DNA of 64,000 bases, taken from assembly GCF_900103225.1 (NCBI RefSeq), contig NZ_FNJH01000001.1, forward strand, positions 990,980 through 1,054,979, read 5' to 3'. The translations under genes and the position numbers were made by a program. Under the pieces are notes generated by a model. That model was not told the DNA's origin. It did not search any database and saw only the letters and a list, made by a program, of their open reading frames with translations. This DNA is from Pseudomonas congelans. GTDB taxonomy: Bacteria > Pseudomonadota > Gammaproteobacteria > Pseudomonadales > Pseudomonadaceae. Of the stretch, positions 1-12,700 are shown piece after piece (within the stretch, counting starts at the first letter, position 1; each line of letters starts with the position of its first letter).

Positions 1-749
1 GCGTCGCCGCCACGCACATCGAGCACGCCGTAGGGCGCAGTGGTGGTATCGACATCTCCCAGCAGTTGCCGGAAGTAGGCTTCATGTTCGGCCTGGGAAA
101 CACACGCGGCCCGGGCGATGAAGTTGCGATAAGGCTGGGATGGCGGCAGGGTGTCGGCGCGTCCGTCCATCACTGCCTGGATCTCGCCCATGATCAGGCG
201 CAGGGTGACGTTGTCGCTGATAAGGTGATGGTCCAGCAACGCCATCAGCCACTTTTCCTGCCGGGTATCGTAAGTGATATACGCGGCGATCAGCGGTGCC
301 TGTTGCAGGTCCAGACGCATATGGTAGGTATCGGTGCGTTCGCGCAGCATCTGCAAGGCGTCTTCACCGGGTGCGGCGTCGAGCTGAATGACTGGCAGCT
401 GTGCGTGACGATGGACCACCTGCACCGGTTGCGAAAGACCTTGCCAGCGCAGGGCGCTGCGCATGATGTCGTGGCGGTTGATCACCACTTGCAGCGCGCC
501 GAGGAATTTGTCGAGCAGGGCACGGCTGTCGAAGGTCGCTATGGTGCGCATCAGGTAGGCGTCGCCTTCTGATTGCAACAGATGGTGAAACAGGATGCCT
601 TCCTGCAACGACGACAGTGGGTAGATGTCCTGAACATTGGCGACGCCGCCTGGCACATCTGCAACGATATGCTCTAGTTCCTGCTGGGTCAGTTTCACCA
701 ACGGCAGCATGTCCGGGGTCAACACCGTGCAATCGACGGGAATCAGGTT
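1..749 (-). other. SyrE module 8 condensation domain, cut by window edge
   Basis: N-terminal half of a C domain with HHLLQSEGD near residue 7582 and HHLISDN near residue 7702. In syringomycin synthesis this module adds Asp8, the substrate of SyrP. The A, T and any later domains lie outside the window. Confidence 0.8.
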
Positions 750-3700
750 CGCCGGGGCGACCCGTTCCGCCTTAGTGCCGCCCGCCAGGACCGCGGCCAT
801 GGCTTGCAGGGTCGGCGCCGAGAACACCGTGCCCACATCCAGCAGCAAGCCGATCTGACGCAAGCGCTCTATCAGGCTGATGACGAGGAAGGAGTGACCG
901 CCAAGTTCGAAGAAGTGATCCTGGCGACCGACACGTTCCACTCCAAGCAATTCCTGCCAGGCAGCGGCCAGGGTTATTTCGAGGCTGCCTAGCGGCGCTT
1001 CGTATTCGCGACTCACCGTAGCGAACTGGTCCGGCGCAGGCAGGGCCGCACGGTCCAGCTTGCCGTTGGTGGTCAACGGCCAGGCCTCAAGGGTCACAAA
1101 AGCGCTTGGCAGCATGTGTTCAGCCAGTACGCTGGCCAGTTGGCTGCGCAGAAGCGCTGACTCGGGCGCAGTGCCGCTCTCGGCAATCAGGTAGGCGACC
1201 AGGCGTTTGTCGCCGGGGCGATCCTCACGCACGATCACCATTGCTTCACGGACGTCGGGGCAGGCGAGCAATTGCGCCTCGATCTCACCCAGCTCGATAC
1301 GAAAGCCGCGAATCTTGATTTGCGAGTCATTGCGGCCGACGTAGACCACGCCGCCGTCGCTACGGTAGTGCGCAACGTCGCCGGTGCGATAAAGGCGTGC
1401 GCCGCTGTGCACGGCATAAGGGTCGGCAATAAAACGTTCGGCATTCAGTTCCGTGCGGTTCAGGTAGTGCCGGGCGACCCCGGCACCGCCGATATAAATC
1501 TCGCCATTGACGCCCACCGGCACCGGTTGCTGGTAGTCGTCGAGAATGCGCAGGCACAGATCGTCAAGCGCCGGGCCGATCAGACTTGGCATGGCCGTGT
1601 CGATTTCCGCCTGGCTGATCGGGTAGTAAGTGGCATGCACGGTGATTTCCGTGATCCCGTACATGTTCACCAGACGGGTACGTGACAACGGTGTGCGTGC
1701 GGTCCAGGGCCGCAGGCTGCGGAAGTCCAAAGCCTCACCACCGAACACCACTTCACGCAGCGCATGCTCTTGCGGGCTGCGTTCGCGGGCCTGGATGAAC
1801 TGGCGGAAAGCGCTTGGCGTCTGGTTCAGAACGGTGACCTGCTGCTCGCAGACCAGCGCATAGAAGTCATCCGGCGAACGCGCCACCTCACTCGGGACGA
1901 TGACCAGTTTGCCGCCGTAACACAGCGCCCCCCAGATTTCCCATACGGAGAAATCGAAGGCGAAGGAGTGGAACAGCGTCCAGACATCCTCACGGCCAAA
2001 GTTGAATTGCCCGGCGGTGGCGTCGAACAGGCGTGCCACGTTGCCGTGCTCCACCAGGACACCTTTGGGCAGGCCTGTGGACCCGGAAGTGTAAATGACA
2101 TACGCCAAATGCTCGCGGGACAGACACAGAGCGTCAGGCTCAGGGTTGCAGTCCAGCGATTCATCGGCCAAATCAGCATCGTCATTGTCCGTGCCGAGGG
2201 TCAGCAACGGCACGCTGTGCGCTGGCAGCACGTCGAGGCAGGCAGACTGTGCCAGTAACGCCACAGGCGCGCTGTCTGTCAGCAGGTAGCCGAGACGCTC
2301 GGCAGGGTAAGCCGGGTCAAGGGGGACGTAGGCCGCACCGGCCTTGAGTACCGCCAGCACCGCGCAGATCATCTGTGTGCCCCGTTCTGCGAGGATCGCT
2401 ACCCGGTCATCGGGACGCACGCCTTGGGCGAGCAGTTCACGGGCCAGACGGTTGGCACGGCGGTTGAGCGCCCGGTAACTCACCTCATGCCCGGCAAAGA
2501 CCAGTGCGATGCCCTGCGGATGGGCGGCCGCAAACTGTTCGAAGCGCTGATGCACCATCAGGCCCGATGCGAATACCGCCTTGGGCTGCAGCAGAGCTGG
2601 CGAGGCCAGACGCTGCGCCGCGCTGAGCAACGGCAGGCCGAGCACAGGTTGCGCGACATCCTCGAGCATCGCTTCGAGCAGGGTATGGAAATGCTGGGCA
2701 AAACGCTCGACGGTGGAGCGGTCGAAGAGGTCGCTGGCGTACTCGATGACCCCGGTGAGAGCGCCGTTTTCGCTACCCAGGGTCAGCATCAGGTCGAACT
2801 GTGCGGTTTCATGGGCTTGTAATACGGGATGCAGGCTAAGGCCCGGCAGCTGCAACTCGCCACCGATGCTGGTGTTATCCAGCGACAGGGCGACCTGACA
2901 CAGCGGGCTATGGCTCATCGAGCGTGGCGGCTGCAGTGCCTCGATCACTTGCTCGAACGGAATATCCTGACGCTCATGGGCCGCCAGCGTGGTCTGGCGG
3001 ACCTGTTCCAGCAGTTGCGCCACGCTCGGGTTCTGCGCCAGATCGACGCGCAGGGCCAAGGTGTTGACGAAGAAACCGATCAGGTTCTCGGTTTCGGTGC
3101 GGCCACGGTTGGCGCTCGGCACGCCTATCACCACATCCTGCTCGTTGCCCAGACGTGCCATAAGCACCGACCATGCACTGAGCAGGCCCATGAACAGGGT
3201 GACGTTGTGGGTCTGGCAGAAGCGCTCCAGACGCTGACGAAGCGCTGCATCGATCGTCACTGGCACAGCGCCGCCGCGGTAGCTTTGCACCGCCGGACGC
3301 GGCCGGTCGGTGGGCAGCGACAGCAGCGTCGGTGCACCACCCAGGTGCTCACGCCAGAAGTTGGCCTGCTCGGCAAGGCGCTCGCCGGTAAAGGTGCGGC
3401 GTTGCCAGGCGGCGTAGTCGGCATACTGGATTGACAGGGCCGGCAGCGGGTCCGGCTGATGCTGACTGAACGCCTGGTAGAGGGCGGTAAATTCCTTGAC
3501 CAGCACGCCTACCGACCAGCCGTCGGAGATGATGTGGTGCTGAGTGATCAGCAGCATGTGTACATCATCCGCCAGGCGCAGCAGACGGCCCCGAATCAGC
3601 GGGCCCTGACGCAAGTCAAACGGTGCAGCGACCTCGCTGTCGGCGATGCGTGAAGCGCTGAGGCTGGCCTGTTCATAAGGCTGCGAGCGCAAGTCCTGCT

Positions 3701-6700
3701 CTGCCAGGGCGAAACCGCTGTCTGCCGCAGCGATGACCTGCACCGGCTGTTCGCCGTGCAACTCGAACGTGGTGCGCAAGCTTTCGTGACGCGCAACCAG
3801 ACGGTCGAGCGCAGCCTTGAGCGCGCGGTGATCAAGCTCGCCACGCAGCAGCAGCGACATCGGCATGTGGTAGGCGCTGCTGGCACCCGAGTCGAGCCTG
3901 TCGAGGAACCACAGGCGTTGCTGTGAGAAGGACAGCGCCAACGGCGCGTTACGCTCGACGGGTTCGATACTGACGGTGTCGACCGCTTGCAGGCCGTCGA
4001 CCACCTTCGCCAGTTCGGCCACGGTCGGGTGATTGAACAGCTGGCGCAGCGCCATGTCGCCGTTCAGTTGCTGACGCACACGGGAAACCAGTTGCGCAGC
4101 CAGCAGCGAGTGACCGCCAAGCTCGAAAAAGCCGTCATGACGACCCACTCGTTCAAGGCCCAGCAGTTCCTGGAATATTTCCGCCAGGGCCTGTTCGGTG
4201 GCGCCTTCCGGCGCAACGTAGCTTCGCTCGAACATGGCATTCAGGTCGGGGACCGGCAGCGCCTTCTGATCAACCTTGCCATTGAGCGTCAGCGGCAAGG
4301 CATCCAGGCGCATGAACACACTCGGAACCATGTACTCCGCCAGGTTGGCACTCAATTGTGTACGCAGGTCCTCAGGATCAGGCGCTTCAGCATCTGCATG
4401 CACGGTGTAATAAGCCACCAGACGGGTGTCACCCGGGCTGGCTTCGTGCGCCACCACCACGGAGTTGCGAACGCCGTCGCACAAGTGCAGGACGCTTTCG
4501 ATTTCGCCAAGTTCGACGCGGAAGCCGCGGACCTTTACCTGCCCATCGTTACGCGCCAGATATTCAAGGTTGCCGTCCGGCAACCAGCGCGCCAGATCGC
4601 CGGTGCGATAAAGTCTCGCGCCCGGCTGCTGACTGAACGGGTCTTCACTGAAGCGTTCGGCGGTCAGTTCCGGGCGGTTCAGGTAGCCGAGAGCGACGCC
4701 TGTGCCACCGATGTAGATCTCGCCGGCCACACCCATCGGCACCGGCTCGCGCCGGGCGTCCAGCACATAGACACGCACGTTGGCGTTGGGCTTGCCGATC
4801 GGCAGACTCAGGGTGTCAGGCAGTACATCGAAGATTTCGTAGCTGGTGGCACAAGTGGTGCCCTCGGTCGGGCCATAGCCGTTGAACAGGCGCACCTGGG
4901 TCGAGTGCTCACGGACTCGACGGAACGACGCCGGATCAGCGCGTTCGCCGCCACACATGATCATGCGCAAGCCGGCCAAGGCCTCGGGAATCAACCCTGC
5001 ATACAGGTTGAACAGGGCGGTCGAGCTGATCATCGCTGTCACTTCGTGGCGCTTGAGCACAGCGGCGAAGGCCACCGGCTCAAGCAGCACCTGCGGCTCG
5101 ATAATCACCGACTGGCCACCATTGAGCAACGCGCCCCAGATTTCCGGAGTGCTGGCGTCGAACGCCGGGTTGGAAGAAAACGCCACGCGGTCCTCGGCGC
5201 AGAATTCGTAGTAGCCGTTGTCCTGGACCAGCCGCACAATGCCGTTGTGGGTCACGATCACGCCCTTGGGCAGACCGGTGGAGCCGGAGGTGTAGATGAT
5301 GCACGCGGGGGTCTCGCCTGCGACTTGATCTGCAAGCACGACTGGCCCTTGGCTCAGCGCTGGCAGCTGCAGTGTGTCCAGATCCAGTCTCGGCGTCATT
5401 TCAGGTGCAGTCAGCTCGCTACGGGTCAGCAGCATGATGGCTTCGCTGTCCTCGAGCATGAAGCGCAGACGCTCTTCAGGCGCCAGGCGATCCAGCGCCA
5501 GATAGGCCGCGCCGCACTTGAGGGTCGCCAGCATACTGGCCAGCAATTCCACCGAACGATCCAGCAGAATCGCCACCCGGGTTCCAGGCATCACACCGTG
5601 CTGACGCAGGTGCTGAGCCAGGGCGTTGGCGCGGCTGTCGAGTTCGGCGTAGGTCAGTGTCCGCTCACCCTGGCGGACTGCAATTGCCTGCGGTGCAGTT
5701 TCGGCATGGGCCTCGAACAAGCGATGCATCAACTGACCGGCAGGGTAGGCGCGGTCTGTGGCATTGATATCCTTCAGCAGATACTCGCGCTCCGCAGTGT
5801 CGAGCAACGGCACCTGCTCCAGCACCTGCCGATCATCGGCCACCATCGCTTCCAGCAAACGCTGGAAGTAACCCATATAACGACGCATGGTGCTTTCGTC
5901 GAACAGCGCCGTGGCGTACTCCAGCGTGCCGATCAGTTGCCCGTCCATCTCGCCGATGTCCAGCGCCAGGTCGAATTTGGCCGTATCACCGGCCACTGCG
6001 ACGCCTTGCAGGGTTATGTCGCCGAGCACCAGAGCGGTGTCCTCGTTGTTTTGCCAGGACAGCATCGCCTGAAAAATCGGGCTGTGGGACAGGCTGCGTT
6101 GCGGGCGAACCACTTCAACCACTTGTTCGAACGGCAGGTCCTGGTTTGCCTGTGCTGCCAGGGTCTGCTGTTTGACTTGCTGCACCAGCGCTTCGACGCT
6201 CGGCGCGCCCGAGAGGTCGACCCGTACAGCAAGGGTGTTGACGAAGAACCCGATCAGGCTCTCCACCTCGGCATTCATGCGGTTGGCCACCGGCGTACCG
6301 ATCACCACGTCATCCTGACCGGACAGACGTGCCAACAGCGCGGCCCAGGCGGCCATGACCGTCATGAACAGGCTGCTGCCATGGCGCTGGCTCAACGCCT
6401 TGAGACCATGGGTCAATTGTGTGTCGAGCACCAGTTCCAGCGTCTGCCCGCTGTAGTCCTGTTGCGCCGGACGTGGCCGGTCGGTCGGCAGGGTCAGCAG
6501 GGCTGGCGCACCGGCCAGGGCCTGCTGCCAGTACTGACGCTGTTGTTGCAGCACGTCGCCACTCAACCAGTCACGCTGCCACAGCGCGTAGTCGGCGTAT
6601 TGCACTGGCAAGGCCGGCAATGGGTCCTCGGCGCCCTGGTGGAAGGCTTCATAGAGAGCGCCCAGCTCGCGGTTCAAAATCCCGGTTGACCAGCCATCGG

Positions 6701-9700
6701 AGACGATGTGGTGCATGGTCACCAGCAACACATGGTCGTCATCGGCCATGCGCACCAGACGCCCCCGCACCAGCGGTCCATTGACAAGGTCGAAGTGCTC
6801 GCCGGCCTCTTGTGCAGCGATGGCGAGCAACAGTTCTTCGGCATCGGTCTGCCCGGCCAGTACCTGCAACTGCAGTCTGAAACCTGTTTCAGGAGCAGAG
6901 ATACGCTGCTCCGGAGGCTGTCCTTGCTCTTCTACAAAGGTCGTGCGCAGTGCCTCATGGCGGGCCACGATACGGTCCAGTGCGCGTTGCAGCGACGCCT
7001 GATCAAGGCTGCCGCGCAGACGCAGTCCCACCGGAATATGGTAAGCGGCGCTGCCACCTTCCAGTTGCGCGAGAAACCACAGGCGCTGCTGGGCAAACGA
7101 CAGCGGCAGCGCACCCGAACGTTGCACAGGTGTGATCGCCAAACCAGCGTTGCCCTGCGTATTGGCCAGCCGCTCGGCGAATTGCCGCAGCACCGGTGCT
7201 GCAAAAAACGCTGACGGTGAAACCTCCATATTCAACTGCTGACGGACCTGAGCCAGCACGCGCATGACCAGCAATGAATGACCGCCGAGCGCGAAAAAGT
7301 CATCATGACGGCCGACGCGTGCGACGCCCAGCACATCCGCCCAGATTGCGGCGATTGCCGTCTCGAGCGGACCATCGGCTGCTTCGAAATCATGCTGATC
7401 GAAGGCTTCGGCATCCGGCTCGGGCAACGCTCTGCGATCCAGCTTGCCGTTGGCGCTCAGCGGCAAGGCAGCCATGCGCACGAACGCTGCCGGGATCATG
7501 TATTCCGGCAGGTTGAGTTGCAGTTGCTGGCGCAGCGCACGTGGGGTCAGGGCAGGGCCGGCAGGTTCACGGGTGGCATCTTCCACAAGATACGCGATCA
7601 GTTTAGGCGTGCCGCTGCTGTCCTCGCGAATCACAACCACACTTTCGCGCACTCCCGCGACCTCGGCCAGACGTGCTTCGATTTCGCCCAGTTCCAGACG
7701 CAGCCCGCGCAGCTTGGCCTGTGAGTCGTTGCGGCCGAGAAATTCGATATTGCCATCAGCCCGATAACGCGCCATATCGCCGCTGCGGTACAGCCGTTCG
7801 CCAGCCACGAACGGACTGTCCATGAAGCGTTCGGCAGTCAGTTGCGGCAAATTCAGATAGCCGCGTGCAATACCTGCGCCGCCGATATACAGCTCGCCCG
7901 CAACACCCGGCGGAACCGGTTGGCCAAGCTCATCGAGCAGATAAATCCGCGTGTTGGCCAATGCCCGGCCAATCGGCAAGACCCCGTCGACCTGGCTGGT
8001 TGCCTCGAACTCGAAACAGGTGCTGTCGATGCTGGCCTCAGTGACACCGTAGGCCTGAACGATCTGCACATGATCGCCACAAAGCTTGCGCAGTTGTCGG
8101 GCGCTGTGCGCAGTCCAGATATCCGAGCCACAGACCACGGTGCGCATGAACGACAGGTCGTGACCCGTTTCTTCCACCCAGGCCAGCAAGGAATTGAGTA
8201 CGGCAGGCACGAAATCCGCAAAACCGATCGACGCCTCGCGCAGCAGACGGTAAAGCGCAGGCGGGTCCATCAAGGTCTCGCGTGGGCACAGCACCAGTGT
8301 GCCGCCGAAACCCAGTGAGCGAATCAGGTCGGCGCTGAATACATCGAAGGAAAACCCGGCCATCTGCAAGTGATTGAGTGGCGCGTGCAGTGCGTACAAT
8401 TGCGCCCATGCCGCGCTGACTGCGAGCAATCCGCGATGCTCGACCATCACGCCTTTCGGCACGCCGGTGGAGCCCGAGGTGTAGATCACATACGCCAGGT
8501 TGTGCGCGCCGAGGGTTTCCACCACGGGGTTGTCGTCGCGTTCGACGAAGGTGTCGCGTTGATCGTCATCGAGCAGCACCCGCGGCAAGTCCAGCGTCGG
8601 CAAATGCGCCTGCACATTACGCTGGGTCAGCAGTGCCGACGGCGCACTGTCTTCGATCATGTAGGCCAGGCGCTCGGCCGGGTAAGCCGGATCCAATGGT
8701 ACATAGGCGGCACCGGCCTTGAGCACACCGAGCACGCCGATCATCATTTCCACGCCACGTTCGACGCAGATCGCCACTCGATCATCCGGGCTGATGCCCA
8801 GGCTGATGAGATGATGAGCCAGACGGTTGGCCTGACGGTTCAATTCGGCATAGCTCAAGCGTTGCGACTCGAAGGACACGGCTATGGCGTCGGGCTGCGC
8901 CTGAACCCTTTCTTCGAACAGTTGATGAATCGTGCAATCCTGCGGGTAGGGCGCCTCTGTTGCGTTGAGGCCCGCCAGCAGATGCTCGCGTTCGTTGGCC
9001 CCCAGCAAGGTGACGTGCTCCAGCACCTGCTGGTCGTCGGCGACCATGGCCTCCAGCACACGCTGGAAGTAGCCCAGATAACGTCGCATGGTGCTCTCAT
9101 CGAACAGCGCTGTGGCGTACTCCAGCGTGCCGACCAGTTGCTCATCCACCTCGGCCATGTCCAGCGTCAGGTCGAATTGAGCGGTATCAGCGGCCAATTC
9201 GATGCTTTTCAGAGTCATGTCGCCGAGCGTCAGATCAGACGCCTCGTTGTTCTCCCACGACAACATCGCCTGGAAAACCGGGCTGTGGGACAGACTGCGT
9301 ACCGGCTTGATCACTTCAACCACTTGTTCGAACGGCAAGTCCTGATGCGTCTGTGCATCCAGCGTCTGCTGCTTGACCCGCGCCAGCAGCGTCTCTGCCG
9401 TGGGCTTGCCACTGAGGTCGACGCGGATCGCCAGGGTGTTGACGAACAGGCCCACCAGCCCTTCGACTTCGCTGCGAGTACGGTTGGCCACTGGCGTACC
9501 GATGACCACCTCGTCCTGGCCCGCCAGGCGTCCCAGCAGCCCGGCCCACGCGGCCATGACCGTCATGAACAGGGTGCTGCCGCGGCGTTGGCTCAATGCC
9601 TTGAGACCTTGGGTAAGGTCTTTGTCGAAAACGATGGGCAGTGCTGCGCCGGCATAGTCCTGCAGCGCCGGACGCGCACGGTCGGTGGGCAACATCAGCA

Positions 9701-12700
9701 GCGCCGGAGCGTCTGCCAGGGTTTGCTGCCAGTAGTGACTTTGCTGTTGCAGCAGATCGCCACTGAGCCAGCGACGTTGCCAAACTGCGTAGTCCAGGTA
9801 TTGCAGATCCAGCGGCGCCAGCGGGTCGTCCTGGCCCTGACTGAATGCCGCATAGAGCGCGGACAATTCGCGGGTCAGCACGCCAATCGACCAGCCATCG
9901 GAAACGATATGGTGCAGGGTCAGCAGCAGGACGTGACGGTCCTCGGCCATACGCATCAGGCGGCCACGAATCAACGGGCCCTGTTGCAGATCGAAGTCTT
10001 GCAGCGATTCTTCGCTGGCCAGTGCCTGAAGTTTTTCCTCGGCATCCGCCAGCCCTTGCAGATCGTAGATGTGCAGGTTGAAGCCGACATCTGCCGGGCT
10101 GATACGTTGCAGAGGCTGTCCGTCATCGCCCTGCATGAAGGTGGTGCGTAAACCTTCGTGGCGCGCAACGAGGTGCTCCAGCGCCCGTTGCATTGCTTCG
10201 AGATCCAGTTTGCCATGCAGGCTGAGACCGGCAGGCATGTGGTAGGCCGCGCTGGCGCCTTCCATCTGGGCAAGAAACCACAGACGTTGCTGGCCGAATG
10301 ACAACGGCCACGCCTGATCGCGTGCCACTGGCACGATGTCCGGCAAGTTGCTGCGCCCGGCCTGGGTAATGGCCACGGCCAGGGTGCTCAGTTCGGGATG
10401 GGCGAATAGCGCGGCCAGACCCAGTTCAACGCCCAATTGATGGCGCACCTGGGAAATCAAACGCATCGCCAGCAAGGAGTGGCCGCCGAGTTCGAAGAAC
10501 TGGTCATGACGGCCCACCTGTTCCAGATCGAGCAGGTCTTGCCAGATCTGCGCCAGCGCAATCTCGGTCTCACCTTGCGGCTCCACGTGTTCGCGGCTGG
10601 CATAGGCATTGGCTTGCGGAGCCGGCAAGGCGTTGCGATCAAGCTTGCGGTTCGGCGTCAACGGCAGTTCATCAAGCATTACGAACGCGCTTGGCAGCAT
10701 GTACTCGGCCAGCTGCGGTGCCAGTTCGGCGCGCAACTCAGCGGCTGTAAGCTGGCTTTGCGGCTGGGCAACCACATAAGCCACCAGGCGTTTGTCTCCC
10801 GGATTGTCTTCCCGAGCAATAACCACCGCCTCTTTTACCCCGGCGCAATTGCCCAGACGGGCTTCGATTTCTCCCAGTTCGATACGGAAACCACGCACCT
10901 TGACCTGGAAGTCGTTACGGCCCAGGTACTCGATACGGCCGTCGGCCATGTAGCGCGCCAGGTCACCGGTTTTGTACATTCTGGCGTCAGGGTCGTTGCT
11001 GAACGGATCCGCGAGAAAACGCTCGGCGTTGACTTCGGCAAGGTTCAGGTAACCGCGTGCCACGCCGTCGCCACCGATGAAAATCTCACCGGCCGCGCCA
11101 TACGGCACCGGCTGCTGGTGGCTATCAAGCAAGTAGATGCGGGTATTGGCCATCGGCTTGCCGATGGACGCGTTGCCACTGCCTTCGCTGCCGGCTACAG
11201 CATCGTGGCTGACGTAAGCGGCGGTGCAGGACACCGTCGCTTCGGTAGGGCCGTAAGTATTGATCAGACGAGTGTGCGCCGGGCGCACTTCGTCCCAGAG
11301 CTTGAGCTTCTGTGCCGACAGCGCATCGCCAGTGACGTTGATCAGACGCACATGTTGCAGGCTCTGAGCCGCCAACTGCGGTTGCTTGTGCCATTCGGCC
11401 ACCAGTGTGTGCCAGTGCGCAGCGGTCAGGTGCAGGACGGTCGGATGAATGCCGTGAGTTTCAGTCCCTTCGCTGCCGAAGACCTCGCGGCTCGGCGCCA
11501 GGGTGGCACCCGCCAGCAAGGCCGGGAAGATCTCCTCCACAGACAGATCGAAGTTCAAGGTGTTCTGTTGCAGCACGATGTCGCTCTGGGACAGGGCAAA
11601 CAGCCGTACCGCATCGACGCTGTAGTTGACCAGGCCGCGATGTTCGATCATCACCCCTTTGGGATTACCGGTAGAGCCCGAGGTGTAGATCACATACGCC
11701 AGGTTGCGCACGCCGAGGGCTTCCACCACCGGGTCGTCGTCACGCTCGGTAAAGGTGGTGCGTTGATCTTCGTCGAGCAATACCAGCGGCAATTTCAGTG
11801 TCGGCAAGCGCATCTGCAGATCACGCTGAGTGAGCAACGCCGATGGCGTACTGTCCTCGATCATGTAAGCCAGGCGCTCGGCCGGGTAGGCCGGGTCAAG
11901 AGGTACGTAAGCCGCGCCCGCTTTAAGCACACCAAGCAGGCCGATCATCATTTCCACGCCGCGCTCGACGCAGATCGCCACCCGATCATCAGGGCCAATG
12001 CCCAGACCGATGAGGTGGTGAGCCAGACGGTTGGCCTGGTGGTTCAATTCGGCATAGCTCAGGCGCTGCCCTTGGAAAGCCACGGCGATGGCATCAGGTT
12101 GCGTCCGTACCTGTGCTTCAAATAGGTGTTGAATGCACAGGTCCGTCGGGTAGTCCTGGCGGTTCTGGTTGAAAGTCTCCAGTAGCCGGTTGCGCTCGGC
12201 GGCGGGCAGCACATCCAGCTGCGTAACGGCCATTTGCGGTGTGTGCGCCAGCGCGTCGGTCAGTTGTTCCAAGGCACACTGCATCATGGCGCACAGGCGT
12301 TGCGGATCCGCAGGCTGCACGCCGTGTATCACCAAATCGAGGTCACGACCGTAATCATTGACCGACAAGCACAACGGGTAGTTGGTGCGCTCGGAGCTAT
12401 CGAGCAGGCGCAGGCCCGGCCATTGCAACTGGCTGTCCTGACCCTGGTGCCGGTAGTTGAGCAGGCTGGAGAACAACGGCACCGCCGTGGACACGCTACT
12501 GCAACGCTGGGCCAGGGCCAATGACGCCTGCTCGTGGCTCAGTAACTCGCTGAGATCACGGTGGGTGGCCATGACCAGCTCGTGCGCGCCTTGCGCGGTC
12601 AGTTGCACGCGAACCGGCAGGGTGTTCATGAACATGCCCATGGCCCGCTCGGCGCCGACCGTACCCTGCAGGCGGCCAGTGACCACGGTGCCGAACACCA

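Noticed and set aside
3987..6689. 900-residue open frame on the plus strand opposite syrE
   Set aside because: It lies wholly antisense to SyrE C, A and T domains, is rich in His, Gln and Arg with no domain, and comes from GC-biased codon use. Similar frames at 8370-10151, 10437-12125 and 13740-15785 are explained in the same way and resemble one another because the SyrE modules are repeats.
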